Source of the DNA: Gemmatimonadota bacterium
GTDB lineage: Bacteria; Gemmatimonadota; Gemmatimonadetes; Gemmatimonadales; GWC2-71-9
Assembly (NCBI GenBank): GCA_003222085.1
Contig: QHUK01000001.1
Coordinates: forward strand, 158,854-222,853
DNA length: 64,000 bases
Reading direction: 5' to 3'
Position numbers and translations under genes: made by a program. This document shows positions 25,925 through 34,536 of the stretch, one piece after another. The notes under the pieces are model-generated. The model was not told the DNA's origin. It searched no databases and was given only the letters and a program-made list of their open reading frames with translations. Position 1 is the first letter of the stretch, and every line of letters begins with the position of its first letter.

Positions 25925-25953
25925 TTGACTTCCCCGGTCCCGACCGCTACGCT
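25925..25953 (+). promoter_or_regulatory. Sigma-70 promoter of infA
   Basis: TTGACT (25925-25930), a 17-bp spacer and TACGCT (25948-25953), 84 bp before the infA ATG. The -35 block with its flank, TTTGACTTCCCC, is identical to that upstream of the desaturase gene at 62288. Confidence 0.65.
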
Positions 25954-25972
25954 TCATCGAGCGTTGCACGTG

Positions 25973-26009
25973 AAGGCGGGACTTCGCCATGGCGCCGGTC
26001 CCGCCTTTT
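25973..26009 (+). terminator. Terminator-like hairpin in the infA leader
   Basis: Ten-base arms AAGGCGGGAC (25973-25982) and GTCCCGCCTT (25998-26007) enclose a small inner palindrome CGCCATGGCG, and TTTTC overlaps the end of the stem. This has the form of an intrinsic terminator but sits between the promoter and the infA start (26037), so it could be an attenuator. Confidence 0.55.
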
Positions 26010-26036
26010 CGTTTCCCCCTCACCCGGGCGGGACCG

Positions 26037-26255
26037 ATGGCGAAGGAAGAGGCGATCGAGATCAATGGCACGGTCGAGCAGGTGCTGCCGAACACCACGT
26101 TCCGCGTCCTGCTCGAGAACGGCCACTACGTCCTCGCGACCATCGCCGGCAAGATGCGGCGCTTCCGAATCCGCGTGCTCGCCGGCGATCGGGTCACGCT
26201 GGCCGTGTCCCCCTACGACCTCACCCGCGGCCGCATCACGTACCGGTACAAGTGA
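26037..26255 (+). CDS. infA: Translation initiation factor IF-1
   Basis: 72 residues from ATG 26037 ([20 protein letters not shown]), the full usual length. It is an OB-fold with the conserved '[21 protein letters not shown]' and C-terminal '[20 protein letters not shown]'. IF-1 binds the 30S A site during initiation. The stretch after the Lys-Met-Arg motif reads FRIRVLAGD where KNYIRILPGD-like sequence is usual, a mild divergence. The gene stands apart from ribosomal protein operons. It overlaps a small zinc-ribbon gene as GTGA and has its own promoter and leader hairpin. Confidence 0.97.
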   Translation: MAKEEAIEINGTVEQVLPNTTFRVLLENGHYVLATIAGKMRRFRIRVLAGDRVTLAVSPYDLTRGRITYRYK

Positions 26256-26467
26256 ACCGGGCGCTGGCGCGGACGGGCCTCATCAAAGACGGCGGCCCGC
26301 CCCGCTGCCCCCAATGTGCGCGACCCCTCGCGTTCGGGACCGACCGGCTCGGTCGGACGACGGAAGCGTGCGGGTGCGGATACCGCGCGTACGTGCGGGT
26401 CCGGAGTACCGAGCCGGAATTGGGTGAAGCCCTTACACGACCGGTGGCCGCCGCGCGTCGAGGCTGA
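26252..26467 (+). CDS. Small zinc-ribbon protein
   Basis: 71 residues from the GTG at 26252, overlapping the infA stop as GTGA. Two knuckles '[10 protein letters not shown]' and '[13 protein letters not shown]' give a Cys4 zinc ribbon. The family is unknown. Coupling to infA suggests a role in translation or RNA binding, which is inference. Its last 35 bp overlap the convergent DoxX gene. Confidence 0.6.
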   Translation: MNRALARTGLIKDGGPPRCPQCARPLAFGTDRLGRTTEACGCGYRAYVRVRSTEPELGEALTRPVAAARRG

Positions 26468-26831
26468 GGGGGCCCGCGCCAAAGTGCGTGATCAAGAGCG
26501 CGGCGCCCAGCATCGAGACGTTCTTCATGAACAGCGCCATCTGCAGGCCGCGCATCATCGGGTCGATCACCGCCCAGAAGTTGTGCATCTTGAGCGAGAC
26601 GGGCACCAGAAACAGCACGATCAGCCAGGCGCCGATTCTGGCCTTGTAGCCGAGCGTGATGCTCAGGCCTCCGAGCGTGGCAATCACACCCGACAGCGGG
26701 ACCAGCAGCCCGGGGGCCGGCACACCCGCCTGGGCGGCGTATCCGATGTATCCCGCCGAGAAATGCCCCATCACGGTCATCAAGAAGATCGCCGAATAGA
26801 GGAAGCGACCTAGGGGGACGAGGTAGACCAC
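26433..26831 (-). CDS. DoxX-family membrane protein
   Basis: 132 residues with four membrane segments. Typical marks are 'LGRFLYSAIFLMTVMGHFS' at the start, 'LGGLSITLGYKARIGAWLIV' in the middle and 'QMALFMKNVSMLGAALLI' near the end. DoxX/DoxD-like proteins range from quinol oxidase subunits to redox-associated small membrane proteins, so function is not set. It lies 32 bp downstream of the marR gene on the same strand and may be part of the efflux operon transcript. Confidence 0.85.
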   Translation of the reverse strand: MVYLVPLGRFLYSAIFLMTVMGHFSAGYIGYAAQAGVPAPGLLVPLSGVIATLGGLSITLGYKARIGAWLIVLFLVPVSLKMHNFWAVIDPMMRGLQMALFMKNVSMLGAALLITHFGAGPLSLDARRPPVV

Positions 26832-26863
26832 GGGAATCCCCTTTCTGTAGTTGGGAGAACCAA

Positions 26864-27325
26864 TCAGGATGTCAGCGCAGTGAGGGCGTTCTGGAGGCTC
26901 GTCGCCTCACCAGCCTTGAGTGCCCTCACGATGGCGCGTTGCGCTTCGGCGAGCGCGCGTACGCCCTTGGCGTGGGCTTGCTGGCCCGCCGGTGTGAGCT
27001 CGGCCAGAACACTGCGGCGGTCCTCCGGATCGGGACGCCGGCGGACCAGGCCGTCCTTCTCCAGGCGATCGACCAGCTGGGTGATGTTGGAGCGCACGCA
27101 GTGCTGGCGTGCGGCCAGATCCGACAGGGGGAGGGCTTCCTTCGCATCCGCCAGAAAATGGAGCACCGCAAGCTTCGCGAGGGACAATCCGGTCGGGCTC
27201 AAGGCCGCTTCGAGGCGTGCTTCGACCGCGTCCGCCGCGCTCAGGAACGAGAACACGAGGGCATCGGCCGCCGGGCGGCGCGTGCCTGTCCGGCCACGCT
27301 TGCGCACAGCCTCATTATGGCTCAC
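26864..27325 (-). CDS. MarR-family transcriptional regulator
   Basis: 153 residues from the GTG at 27325, which overlaps the stop of the outer-membrane factor gene as GTGA. It is a winged-helix MarR protein. The recognition region is 'LPLSDLAARQHCVRSNITQL' with 'VDRLEKDGLVRRRPDPEDRR' as the wing (D-x-R motif). A long N-terminal dimer helix and C-terminal helix are present. It is the last gene of the RND efflux operon. Four 20-bp GTTCA-N4-TGAAC palindromes nearby, one of them before the operon's first gene, are its likely operators. It probably represses the pump until a ligand binds. Confidence 0.9.
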   Translation of the reverse strand: MSHNEAVRKRGRTGTRRPAADALVFSFLSAADAVEARLEAALSPTGLSLAKLAVLHFLADAKEALPLSDLAARQHCVRSNITQLVDRLEKDGLVRRRPDPEDRRSVLAELTPAGQQAHAKGVRALAEAQRAIVRALKAGEATSLQNALTALTS

Positions 27326-28836
27326 TCCTTGACGGCGGGCCACCCGGCTCCCACGGCGCGATACAGCTGCACCGCGGCGACGAGCTGGTCCCGCTCCGCC
27401 TGGGTGAGCCCCAGCTCGGCGCCGAAGAGGCCGCGCTGCGCGTCCAGCACATCGAGATAGCTCGACACCCCGTTCCGATAGCGCATGTCCGCGAGCTCGA
27501 GCGCCCGGCGCAGCGCGATCACCTGGCGCTCCTGCGCCCCGGTCCGATCCTGGGCCGTGCGCAGTCCCACGAGCGCGTCCTCCACTTCGCGCAGCGCCAC
27601 GAGCACCGTCTGCTCGTAGCGGGACCGCGCCTGCGACGCGCGCGCCTGCGCGATGTTGACCTGCTCGCCCGCCCCCGGCCGGCCTTCCGTGAACAGCGGG
27701 ATCGAGACCCCGGCGAACGCCTGCCAGATGTTGGTCCCGGACGCGAACCACTGGGAGAATTCGGTGCTCTGCGTGCCGTACTGCCCGGTGATCGTGAAGG
27801 TCGGCAGGAAGGCGGCCTGCGCGACGCCGATCCGGGCCGTGGCGGCGCGGAGCGTCGCTTCGGCGCCCCGCACGTCCGGGCGGTTGCCGAGCAGCGCGGA
27901 CGGCACGCCGGCCGGCACCGGGATGCGCGCCGCCATCTCGGTGAGCGCGCGGCCCCGCGCGATCGCGCCGGGGTTGTGCCCCACCAGCACGCTCAGCGCG
28001 TTCTCCTGTTGGGCCACCTGGCGCTCGAAGTCGGCGACGCTCGCCGCCGGGCTCGCCACCTCGGCCTCGAACTGCCGCACATCGAGCTCCGAGATCAGGC
28101 CCTGGTCGAGGCGCCGCCGGGCCAGCGCGAGCGTTTGCCGCCGCGAGTCGAGCGTGCGGCGCGCGATCGCGAGGTTCAAGTCGGCCGCGCGCAGGTCGAA
28201 ATACGCCGTCGCCACGTCGCCGATCAGCGACAATCGCAGCGCCCGCCGATCTTCCTCCCGCGCCACGAGCTCCGAGCGTGCGGCGCTCGTGGCGCGACGC
28301 AGCCGGCCCCAGACATCGAGCTCCCAGCTCAGGTCGGCCGTCGCCCGGTACACGTTGTAGGTGAACGACCCGAACGTGCCGAACACCGTTTGGTTGCGGC
28401 CCGCCTGCCCGTTGGCCGTCAGCTCGGGCAGGAGCGCGCCCCGCGTGGCCCGGTACTGCGCGCGGAACTCGTCGATCACGGCGAGGGCGGTGCGCATGTC
28501 GCGGTTCGCCCGCAGGCTCGTGTCCACGAGCTGCCGCAACACGGAGTCCTGGATCAGGTCGAGCCACCGCAGCGCGGCCGTCGAGTCCATACGCGGAGCG
28601 GGAGACGCGGTGTCGTACGCGAACGGCACGCGCGCCGTGTCGGCGCCGGCCGGCAACAGCGTATCCCGGCTGGTGCGGAGCGAGTCGTAGAACGACCGCA
28701 GCGAGTCTTCGGACACCGCCGGCCGCCGCCAGCCGTCCGGCAGGCCGAGGGAGGAGCGGCGATATCGCGGTCCGACGGCGCACGCTTCGGTCAGGGCGAG
28801 CAGCGCGACGACGGTGAACAGTACGAACCGTCGCAT
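27322..28836 (-). CDS. Outer-membrane efflux lipoprotein (OprM/NodT family)
   Basis: 504 residues. A lipobox ('LLALTEAC', Cys19) marks an outer-membrane lipoprotein. The body has the two OEP repeats of TolC-type channels, with 'IARRTLDSRRQTLALARRRL' and 'LGNRPDVRGAEATLRAATAR' (the typical NRPDV motif), then the coiled-coil 'RGLFGAELGLTQAERDQLVA'. It forms the trimeric exit duct for the RND pump. One base separates it from the RND gene, and it overlaps the marR gene. Confidence 0.95.
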   Translation of the reverse strand: MRRFVLFTVVALLALTEACAVGPRYRRSSLGLPDGWRRPAVSEDSLRSFYDSLRTSRDTLLPAGADTARVPFAYDTASPAPRMDSTAALRWLDLIQDSVLRQLVDTSLRANRDMRTALAVIDEFRAQYRATRGALLPELTANGQAGRNQTVFGTFGSFTYNVYRATADLSWELDVWGRLRRATSAARSELVAREEDRRALRLSLIGDVATAYFDLRAADLNLAIARRTLDSRRQTLALARRRLDQGLISELDVRQFEAEVASPAASVADFERQVAQQENALSVLVGHNPGAIARGRALTEMAARIPVPAGVPSALLGNRPDVRGAEATLRAATARIGVAQAAFLPTFTITGQYGTQSTEFSQWFASGTNIWQAFAGVSIPLFTEGRPGAGEQVNIAQARASQARSRYEQTVLVALREVEDALVGLRTAQDRTGAQERQVIALRRALELADMRYRNGVSSYLDVLDAQRGLFGAELGLTQAERDQLVAAVQLYRAVGAGWPAVKE

Positions 28837-28837
28837 G

Positions 28838-31800
28838 TCAGTCGCCCTCCACGGCGACGGGCACCGCTTGCGGGACGACGGTACGCGCCCCGCGGCCGAA
28901 CAGGCCCCGCTCGCTCAAGCCGCGGATCGCCGTGAAGAACAGCGGGATGAAGAACACGCCCACCAGGGTCGCCACGAGCATCCCGAAAAAGACGCCCGTG
29001 CCGATCGAGTGACGGCTCGCGGCGCCCGCACCGCTCGACGTGAGCAACGGCGTGACGCCCAGGATGAACGCGAACGAGGTCATCAGAATCGGCCGCAGCC
29101 GCTCCCGGCCGGCCTCGAGCGCCGCCTCGCGAATCGAGCGCCCCTGGGCGCGCAGCTCGTTCGCGAACTCGACGATCAGGATCGCGTTTTTCGCCGCGAG
29201 ACCCACCACGACGATCAGACCGATCTGCACGTAGACGTCGTTCGCCATCCCACGCAGCCACACGCCGAGCAGCGCGCCGAGCGTGCCGAACGGCACGCCG
29301 AGCAGCACCGCGAACGGGATCGTCCAGCTCTCGTATTGCGCGGCCAGCACCAGGAACACCATCACGAGTCCGAGGGCGAACACGAGACCGCCCTGCCCGC
29401 CCGACGCGCGCTCCTGATAGGACTGCCCGCTGAAGGCGTAGCCGATGCCTCGGCCGGCGTACTTGTCCTGGGCGAGCCGCTCGACGGCGGCGAGCATTTC
29501 GCCGGAGCTCTTCCCGGGCGCCGGTGCCCCGACGAGCAGTGCCGACGTGAAGCCGTTGAACCGTGTCAGCACGCTCGGGCCGGCCCGGAATTCCGTCCGG
29601 GTCAGGGCCGACACCGGCACCATCTGCTGATTGGGCCCTCTGATGTAGAGCCGCCCGATGTCCTCGGGCGTCTGACGGAACCGGGCCTGCGCCTCGGCCT
29701 GCACCCGGTACGTCTTGCCGTAGCGGTTGAAATCGTTGATGTAGAGCGTCGACAGAGACGCCTGCAGCGTCTGGAATAGCTCCGACAGCGAGATCCCGAG
29801 CGCCTTGACCTTCTCGCGGTCCACCTGCACGAACAGCTGCGGCGTGTTCACCCGGATCGTCGGGTACACGCCCCGCAGCTCGGGCAGCGCATTGGCATCG
29901 GCCGCGAATTCACCCGTGAGGCCGGCGAACCGCGTCACGTCGTTCACCCCCCGGTCCTGGAGATTCAACTCGAGGCCGGCGGTCGTGCCCAGGCCGATGA
30001 TCTCGGGGAGGTTGAACGCGAAGCCACGCGTCTGCTGCAGCTGGAAGAGATAGCCGTTCACGCCGCCGAGCACCGACGCGAACTGGTCGCGCGGCGTGGT
30101 CCGCTCCTCCCACGGCTTCAGCATGACGAACATGATCGCCGCGTTCGTTTGGTTCGCGTTCTGGATGAAGTTCAGGCCCACGAGCGAGACGACGTGATTG
30201 ATCGCCGGCTGCTGCAGGAGAAACCCTTCGACCTGCTTCACGACCGCTTCCGTGCGCTGGCGCGAGGCATTGTCGGGGAGCTCGACGAGCATGCCGAAGT
30301 ACCCCTTGTCCTCATTGGGAATGAACCCGGTCGGCACGGAGCGCACCAAAACCAGCAGCAAGGCGACCGCGACCGCGAAGGCGGCGAAGAACGTCCGGGG
30401 GCGGTCGATCACGCGACCGGCGGCGCCGAGGTAGCGCTCGGTCACCGCACGGAAGCCGCGATTGAAGCGACCGAAGAACCGGTTGAAGGCTTTCGCCACC
30501 GGGCCGCTCTCTGCCACCACCGTCGCTCCTTCCGGAACGGGCCGCAGCAGCACGGCGCACAGCGCCGGGGTCAGGGTGAGCGCGACGATGCCCGACAGCA
30601 CCACCGAAACCGCGATGGTGATCGCGAACTGCTTGTACATGAGGCCGGTGATGCCCCCGAGGAATGCCACCGGGATGAACACGGAGCACAGCACGAGCAC
30701 GATGGAGATCAGCGCCCGGCTCACCTGGTGCATCGCCCGGTCCGCGGCGACGGCGGGCGGCACGCGATCCTGGGCCATGATGCGCTCCACGTTTTCGATC
30801 ACGACGATCGCGTCGTCCACCACGATGCCGATCGCGAGCACCAGGCCGAACAGCGTGAGCAGGTTGACCGAGAAGCCGAGCACCTGCATGCCGAAGAAGG
30901 CGCCGATGACCGACACGGGCACCGCGACCACAGGGATCAGAGTGGCCCGCCAGCTCTGCAGGAAGACGAACACCACCAGGGTGACGAGCAGCAGCGCCTC
31001 GAATAGCGTCTTCACGACCTCCTTGATCGAGGCGGTGACGTACGGCGTCGTGTCGAACGCGATGGACCAGCGGACACCCTGAGGAAAGCTCTTGGCGAGC
31101 TCGCCCATCCGGTTGACGACCTCGCGCTTCACCTGGAGCGCATTCGCACCGGGACGCAGGAAGACCGGCGTCAGGGCCGTGGGCGCGCCGTCGAACCGGC
31201 CGGCCAGGTCGTAGTTCCGGGCACCGAGGTGAGCCTCCCCGATGTCCGAGAGGTGGACCAGCGAGCCGTCGGGCCGGCCCCGAACGATGATGCGCTCGAA
31301 GTCGCTCGCTTCTTTCAGCCGCCCGCTGGTGATCACGGGAATGGTGAGCTGCGTGCCCGGCGGCGCGGGCTCGCGCCCGATGCGGCCGGCGGGGTTCGTG
31401 GCGTTCTGCTCCTGCACCGCGGCCGCGACGTCCGACACGGTCAGGCCGAGCTGAGCCATGCGGTCGGGGTCGAGGCTCAAGAGCATGGAGAAGTCGAGCT
31501 GGCCGAACGTGCTCGCATCACCGACGCCGGGGAGTCGCTTGAGCTCGTCGTCGATATAGATCTTCGCGTAGTTGTTCAAGTACTCGGTGTCGTACCGCGG
31601 ATCGTCGGAGGAAAGCGCCAGCACGACCAGGAAGGCCGTCTGGCGCTTGCGCACCGTGATGCCGTTGCGCACCACTTCCTGCGGCAGCTGCGGCTCGGCA
31701 AGGGCGATCTGATTCTGCACGTCCACGGCCGCCAGATCCGGGTTCCGCGAGACGTCGAAGTAGACCGACAGGTTCATCACCCCGTCGCTCGAGTTCGCCG

Positions 31801-32056
31801 ACTTGAAGTACAGCAGGCCTTCCATGCCCGACAGCTGCTGCTCGATCGGGGCGGCCACCGCATCGGCCACGTCCTGCGCCGTCGCGCCCGGGTAGACGGC
31901 TTGCACCTGGATCTCGGGTGGGGTGAGGGGCGGATAGCTCTCGACCGCAAGCCGGGTGAGGGAGAAGAGCCCGAGCAGCACGATCACGATCGAGATGACG
32001 GCCGCGAAAACCGGTCGCCGGATGAACAGATTGCGGATCTGCGGCGCGTCGCTCAC
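28838..32056 (-). CDS. RND multidrug efflux pump, HAE1 (AcrB/MexB) family
   Basis: 1072 residues, the full usual length. The N-terminus 'FIRRPVFAAVISIVIVLLG' and the proton-relay 'LAIGIVVDDAIVVIENVER' (paired Asp near residue 408) identify the HAE1 class. Later marks include 'IPVAFLGGITGLMYKQFAIT', 'VPTGFIPNEDKGYF' and the second-half repeat 'LIVVVGLAAKNAILIVEFA' with its Lys. It exports hydrophobic or amphiphilic compounds from periplasm and inner membrane. The GTG start overlaps the adaptor gene stop (GTGA). Substrate is unknown. Confidence 0.97.
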   Translation of the reverse strand: MSDAPQIRNLFIRRPVFAAVISIVIVLLGLFSLTRLAVESYPPLTPPEIQVQAVYPGATAQDVADAVAAPIEQQLSGMEGLLYFKSANSSDGVMNLSVYFDVSRNPDLAAVDVQNQIALAEPQLPQEVVRNGITVRKRQTAFLVVLALSSDDPRYDTEYLNNYAKIYIDDELKRLPGVGDASTFGQLDFSMLLSLDPDRMAQLGLTVSDVAAAVQEQNATNPAGRIGREPAPPGTQLTIPVITSGRLKEASDFERIIVRGRPDGSLVHLSDIGEAHLGARNYDLAGRFDGAPTALTPVFLRPGANALQVKREVVNRMGELAKSFPQGVRWSIAFDTTPYVTASIKEVVKTLFEALLLVTLVVFVFLQSWRATLIPVVAVPVSVIGAFFGMQVLGFSVNLLTLFGLVLAIGIVVDDAIVVIENVERIMAQDRVPPAVAADRAMHQVSRALISIVLVLCSVFIPVAFLGGITGLMYKQFAITIAVSVVLSGIVALTLTPALCAVLLRPVPEGATVVAESGPVAKAFNRFFGRFNRGFRAVTERYLGAAGRVIDRPRTFFAAFAVAVALLLVLVRSVPTGFIPNEDKGYFGMLVELPDNASRQRTEAVVKQVEGFLLQQPAINHVVSLVGLNFIQNANQTNAAIMFVMLKPWEERTTPRDQFASVLGGVNGYLFQLQQTRGFAFNLPEIIGLGTTAGLELNLQDRGVNDVTRFAGLTGEFAADANALPELRGVYPTIRVNTPQLFVQVDREKVKALGISLSELFQTLQASLSTLYINDFNRYGKTYRVQAEAQARFRQTPEDIGRLYIRGPNQQMVPVSALTRTEFRAGPSVLTRFNGFTSALLVGAPAPGKSSGEMLAAVERLAQDKYAGRGIGYAFSGQSYQERASGGQGGLVFALGLVMVFLVLAAQYESWTIPFAVLLGVPFGTLGALLGVWLRGMANDVYVQIGLIVVVGLAAKNAILIVEFANELRAQGRSIREAALEAGRERLRPILMTSFAFILGVTPLLTSSGAGAASRHSIGTGVFFGMLVATLVGVFFIPLFFTAIRGLSERGLFGRGARTVVPQAVPVAVEGD

Positions 32057-33243
32057 GGGCGGCTCCTGATCCGAAGGGGGACGGCGGGAGGAGCGATCAG
32101 CGTACTATCTTGCGCTGCGGTCGCGGCGCTGTCGACCGCCGGCCGATAAGCCACAGGCCGCGCCGGCTGCCCGGGCGCGACTTTCTGCACCCCGTCGACG
32201 ATCACGCGATCGCCCACCTGCAGCCCCTGCTCGATGAGCCACGAGCCGCCGTCCCAGGAGGTGGCCGCCACGTTGCGGGCCGCGACCTTATCGCTGTCGC
32301 CCACCACGTAGACGAACGCCCCGGTCAGGCCCTGTTGCACGGTGCGTTGCGGGATGAGAATCGCGCTCGGGCGCTTGAGACCGAGCAGGCGGACCCGCAC
32401 GAACTGCCCGGGCAGCAGGACGTGCTGGGGGTTCTTGAGCTGAGCGCGCAGCTGCAGCGTACCGGTCGCCGGCTGGAGGGCCAGATCGGCGAAGTTCAGC
32501 TCGCCCGCCGCAGGCAAGAGACTGCCGTCCGCCAGCGTGACCTGAACGGCGAGGGCGCGGGGCGCGGGCGGCATGAGCAGCCGGCCGTCCGCGATGTCGC
32601 GGCGCAGCCGCAGGAGATCCTCGTCGGACGGGCTGAAGTTCACGTAAATCGGATCCACCTGCTCGACTGTCGTCAGAAGGTCACCCGAACCCGTCACGCG
32701 CGCGCCGAGCTCCAGCTGCGCGCGTCCCGCGCGCCCCGAGATCTCGGCGCGAACGAACGTGTCGTCGTAGTCCTTTTTGGTCTGGTCGACCGCGGCTCGA
32801 GCCTGGTCGAACGCCTGCTGCGCGTCGTCCACGTCCTTCTGCGCGACGGCGCGCGCCGCGAGCAGCGGCTTCAGCCGCGCCAGGGTGCGGTCGGCATTGG
32901 CGAGCCTAGCCTGGGCGCTGCGGTATGCAGCCTCGTACGTGGTCGGGTCGATGCGAAACAGCAAGGTCCCCTTCGCGACGTCGGTGCCCTCGGCGTAGGG
33001 CCGCGCGACGATCACCCCGGTGACTTGCGAGCGAACCTCGACCGAGCGGGAAGCGGCGGCCTGCCCCACATACTCGTAGCGCGCGGCCACCGTCTCAGGA
33101 ACCACGGTGAGGACCGAAACTTCCGGGGCCGGCGGCGCGGCGCTCGCCAACGGGGTGCGCCGGCGCGCCGCCACGGTGCCCACGAGAACGAGAGCGAGCG
33201 CAACCACTGCGGTCCACGTCGCTGGCTTGATGAGACGCTTCAT
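32053..33243 (-). CDS. RND efflux periplasmic adaptor (membrane fusion protein)
   Basis: 396 residues. An N-terminal membrane anchor (about 11-26) is followed by 'RYEYVGQAAASRSVEVRSQV' (lipoyl half-motif). Next come the helical hairpin 'LARLKPLLAARAVAQKDVDD' and the second lipoyl half 'FVRAEISGRAGRAQLELGA' with beta-barrel 'QVDPIYVNFSPSDEDLLRLR'. Near the end is the membrane-proximal domain 'VVGDSDKVAARNV'. It is the first gene of the operon adaptor-pump-OMF-marR. A palindromic operator lies 39 bp upstream of its ATG. Confidence 0.95.
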   Translation of the reverse strand: MKRLIKPATWTAVVALALVLVGTVAARRRTPLASAAPPAPEVSVLTVVPETVAARYEYVGQAAASRSVEVRSQVTGVIVARPYAEGTDVAKGTLLFRIDPTTYEAAYRSAQARLANADRTLARLKPLLAARAVAQKDVDDAQQAFDQARAAVDQTKKDYDDTFVRAEISGRAGRAQLELGARVTGSGDLLTTVEQVDPIYVNFSPSDEDLLRLRRDIADGRLLMPPAPRALAVQVTLADGSLLPAAGELNFADLALQPATGTLQLRAQLKNPQHVLLPGQFVRVRLLGLKRPSAILIPQRTVQQGLTGAFVYVVGDSDKVAARNVAATSWDGGSWLIEQGLQVGDRVIVDGVQKVAPGQPARPVAYRPAVDSAATAAQDSTLIAPPAVPLRIRSRP

Positions 33244-33281
33244 GCGAACACCCGCTGTTGAAGGTGATGGCTACCCAACTG

Positions 33282-33301
33282 ATAGTGCAGTAATGAACTA
33301 T
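33282..33301. promoter_or_regulatory. Palindromic operator, efflux operon (site A)
   Basis: ATAGTGCAGTAATGAACTAT: 8-bp arms with 7 of 8 pairs complementary around a GTAA centre, 39 bp upstream of the adaptor ATG. It shares the core GTTCA-GTAA-TGAAC (one change, T to G) with the sites at 34492 and 37224. Likely target of the MarR protein encoded at the end of this operon. Confidence 0.7.
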
Positions 33302-33580
33302 GTGGCTGGGAAGGTTCCCGCGGCGTGCTTCAGCGAGGCTGGGCTCCCCCGTTTAGGTGGGACCCCACCACCCGACCGGGGGAGGAGCGGGCGCGGATGC
33401 GGCGATCACCTCTCCATGTTCAACGGGCTGAGCTGATCCAAGACCCGCACGTTGTCCGCCGTCCGCGGCAGCCACAGGAACGCAGGCACCAAGGACTGCC
33501 CGAGGGAATCGTCCCTTCGCGCTGCACCGTCGTCACGCTGGCCGGCGCCGACACCGCGCGCCGGCCAGGGTGACGCTTCT
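33302..33580. other. Intergenic region with large hairpin and orphan coding-like tail
   Basis: No complete gene is seen between the efflux operon promoter and the beta-barrel gene. A long imperfect hairpin (33531-33575) has arms of 6 and 11 bp interrupted by one G:G mismatch, with CTGGCCGGCGC and GCGCCGGCCAG as inner arms. On the minus strand, 33510-33406 reads as a protein-like tail DDSLGQSLVPAFLWLPRTAD continuing to a TGA, with no start or upstream partner. It may be a gene remnant or part of a dispersed repeat. Confidence 0.4.
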
Positions 33581-34186
33581 TCAGAATGACAGGGTGAGAC
33601 CGCCTTGCCAGGCGATGTCGTGCTGGGTCTTGTCGAAGCCGTAACGGTCGAACGTGTAGACGTAGTCGCGACCTTCCGCGCGGACGCCGACCCGCCCGAA
33701 GCGGTACTCGAGGCCCGCGCCGAAATTGCCGGCGAACTTGGACCAGGTACTGTCGGCGCCGAGCTGATGGACGCTGATGGCGCCGGCCCCGCCGAGCAGG
33801 TACGGTGTGAGCGTGGCGGACCCGGCCTCGATGGGATACCGCAGCACCAGATCCGCGTCGTAGGTGAACTTGTTGAATGTGCCGCGGCCGGTGAGCGGGG
33901 TGCCGCGAATGCTGTCCTGCGCCCAGCTGCCGCTGGCGCGGACGCCGACGTTCCGGTTGAGCCATGCTGTCCCGTCGATCGAGCCGATCCAGCCCAGTCG
34001 CCAGTCGGCGGTGCCGGCGGGGTTCAAATTGGCCGCCCCCGAAAGGCCGCCGAACGCGCCACCCAGGGTGAAACGATCGGACCAGGATCGAATCGGGGAC
34101 GCGGTGCTGGACTGGGCGCGGAGCGCGGCGGGCGCGAGCGCCGCAACCAGCACCGCGGTGACGAGGGACAACGAGCGCTTCGACAT
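33581..34186 (-). CDS. Outer-membrane beta-barrel protein
   Basis: 201 residues from ATG 34186, with a signal peptide of about 24 residues ending LRAQ. The mature part alternates polar and hydrophobic residues in strand-like blocks. Examples are 'DRFTLGGAFGGLSGAANLN', 'NVGVRASGSWAQDS' and 'SKFAGNFGAGLEYRFGRVGV'. It ends in LTLSF, the terminal Phe that BAM recognises. It resembles the OmpA/OmpW-like small barrels. The palindrome at 34428 lies upstream, beyond a possible 57-codon ORF. Confidence 0.8.
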   Translation of the reverse strand: MSKRSLSLVTAVLVAALAPAALRAQSSTASPIRSWSDRFTLGGAFGGLSGAANLNPAGTADWRLGWIGSIDGTAWLNRNVGVRASGSWAQDSIRGTPLTGRGTFNKFTYDADLVLRYPIEAGSATLTPYLLGGAGAISVHQLGADSTWSKFAGNFGAGLEYRFGRVGVRAEGRDYVYTFDRYGFDKTQHDIAWQGGLTLSF

Positions 34187-34230
34187 GGAATCCTCCACAA
34201 GAAGAAAGGGTTTACACCACGACGGCGGCT

Positions 34231-34404
34231 TCACCAGCCCGCCTCCCGAATCACCGTCAGGGGCTCCGGCGCATATTCCGTGAGGAATCGCGGCTCGATC
34301 GCGCTCGAGCCCAGGCGCCACCACGCTCCCAGGGCACGCAAGCGCAGGAAGTAGGCGCCCTGCGGCAGATGGACGGTCAATGTGACGGCAGCGAGCTCCG
34401 GCAT
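34231..34404 (-). CDS. Possible 57-residue protein or gene remnant
   Basis: ATG at 34404 to TGA at 34231. The translation begins MPELAAVTLTVHLPQGAYFL and ends LTVIREAGW, with a composition and pattern like the end of a beta-sandwich domain. No family is recognised. It sits 24 bp downstream of the palindrome at 34428-34447 and 44 bp upstream of the barrel gene start. It could be a short MarR-controlled gene, or the 3' remnant of a longer one. Confidence 0.3.
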   Translation of the reverse strand: MPELAAVTLTVHLPQGAYFLRLRALGAWWRLGSSAIEPRFLTEYAPEPLTVIREAGW

Positions 34405-34427
34405 CCGGCCGACTCCTGGGACCGTAG

Positions 34428-34447
34428 ACAGTTCATGAATGAACTGT
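34428..34447. promoter_or_regulatory. Palindromic operator (site B)
   Basis: ACAGTTCATGAATGAACTGT: perfect 9-bp arms around GA. Arm core GTTCA/TGAAC and 20-bp length are the same as the sites at 33282, 34492 and 37224. It lies 64 bp from site C in the divergent region between the barrel/57-codon ORF and the rhodanese gene, so it could control both directions. Confidence 0.7.
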
Positions 34448-34491
34448 ATTTTGAAAAAGTTCCCGGGGAACCCTGCCGGCGCCTGGGGCCA

Positions 34492-34511
34492 TTAGTTCAG
34501 TAATGAACAGT
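34492..34511. promoter_or_regulatory. Palindromic operator (site C) before the rhodanese gene
   Basis: TTAGTTCAGTAATGAACAGT, with core GTTCAGTAATGAAC (34495-34508) identical to site D. It ends 25 bp before the rhodanese ATG (34537) and just upstream of its GGGAGGAGG ribosome binding site. Confidence 0.7.
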
Positions 34512-34536
34512 TGTCGAATGGGAGGAGGACTGACGC

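Noticed and set aside
26864..28783. 639-codon frame ending in the MarR domain, as if fused to a large protein
   Set aside because: The upstream part is an out-of-frame shadow of the outer-membrane factor gene; the GTGA overlap at 27325 sets the start.
33420..33965. 181-codon minus-strand frame
   Set aside because: Arg/His-rich shadow of the beta-barrel gene that continues through the hairpin region; no plausible start or domain.
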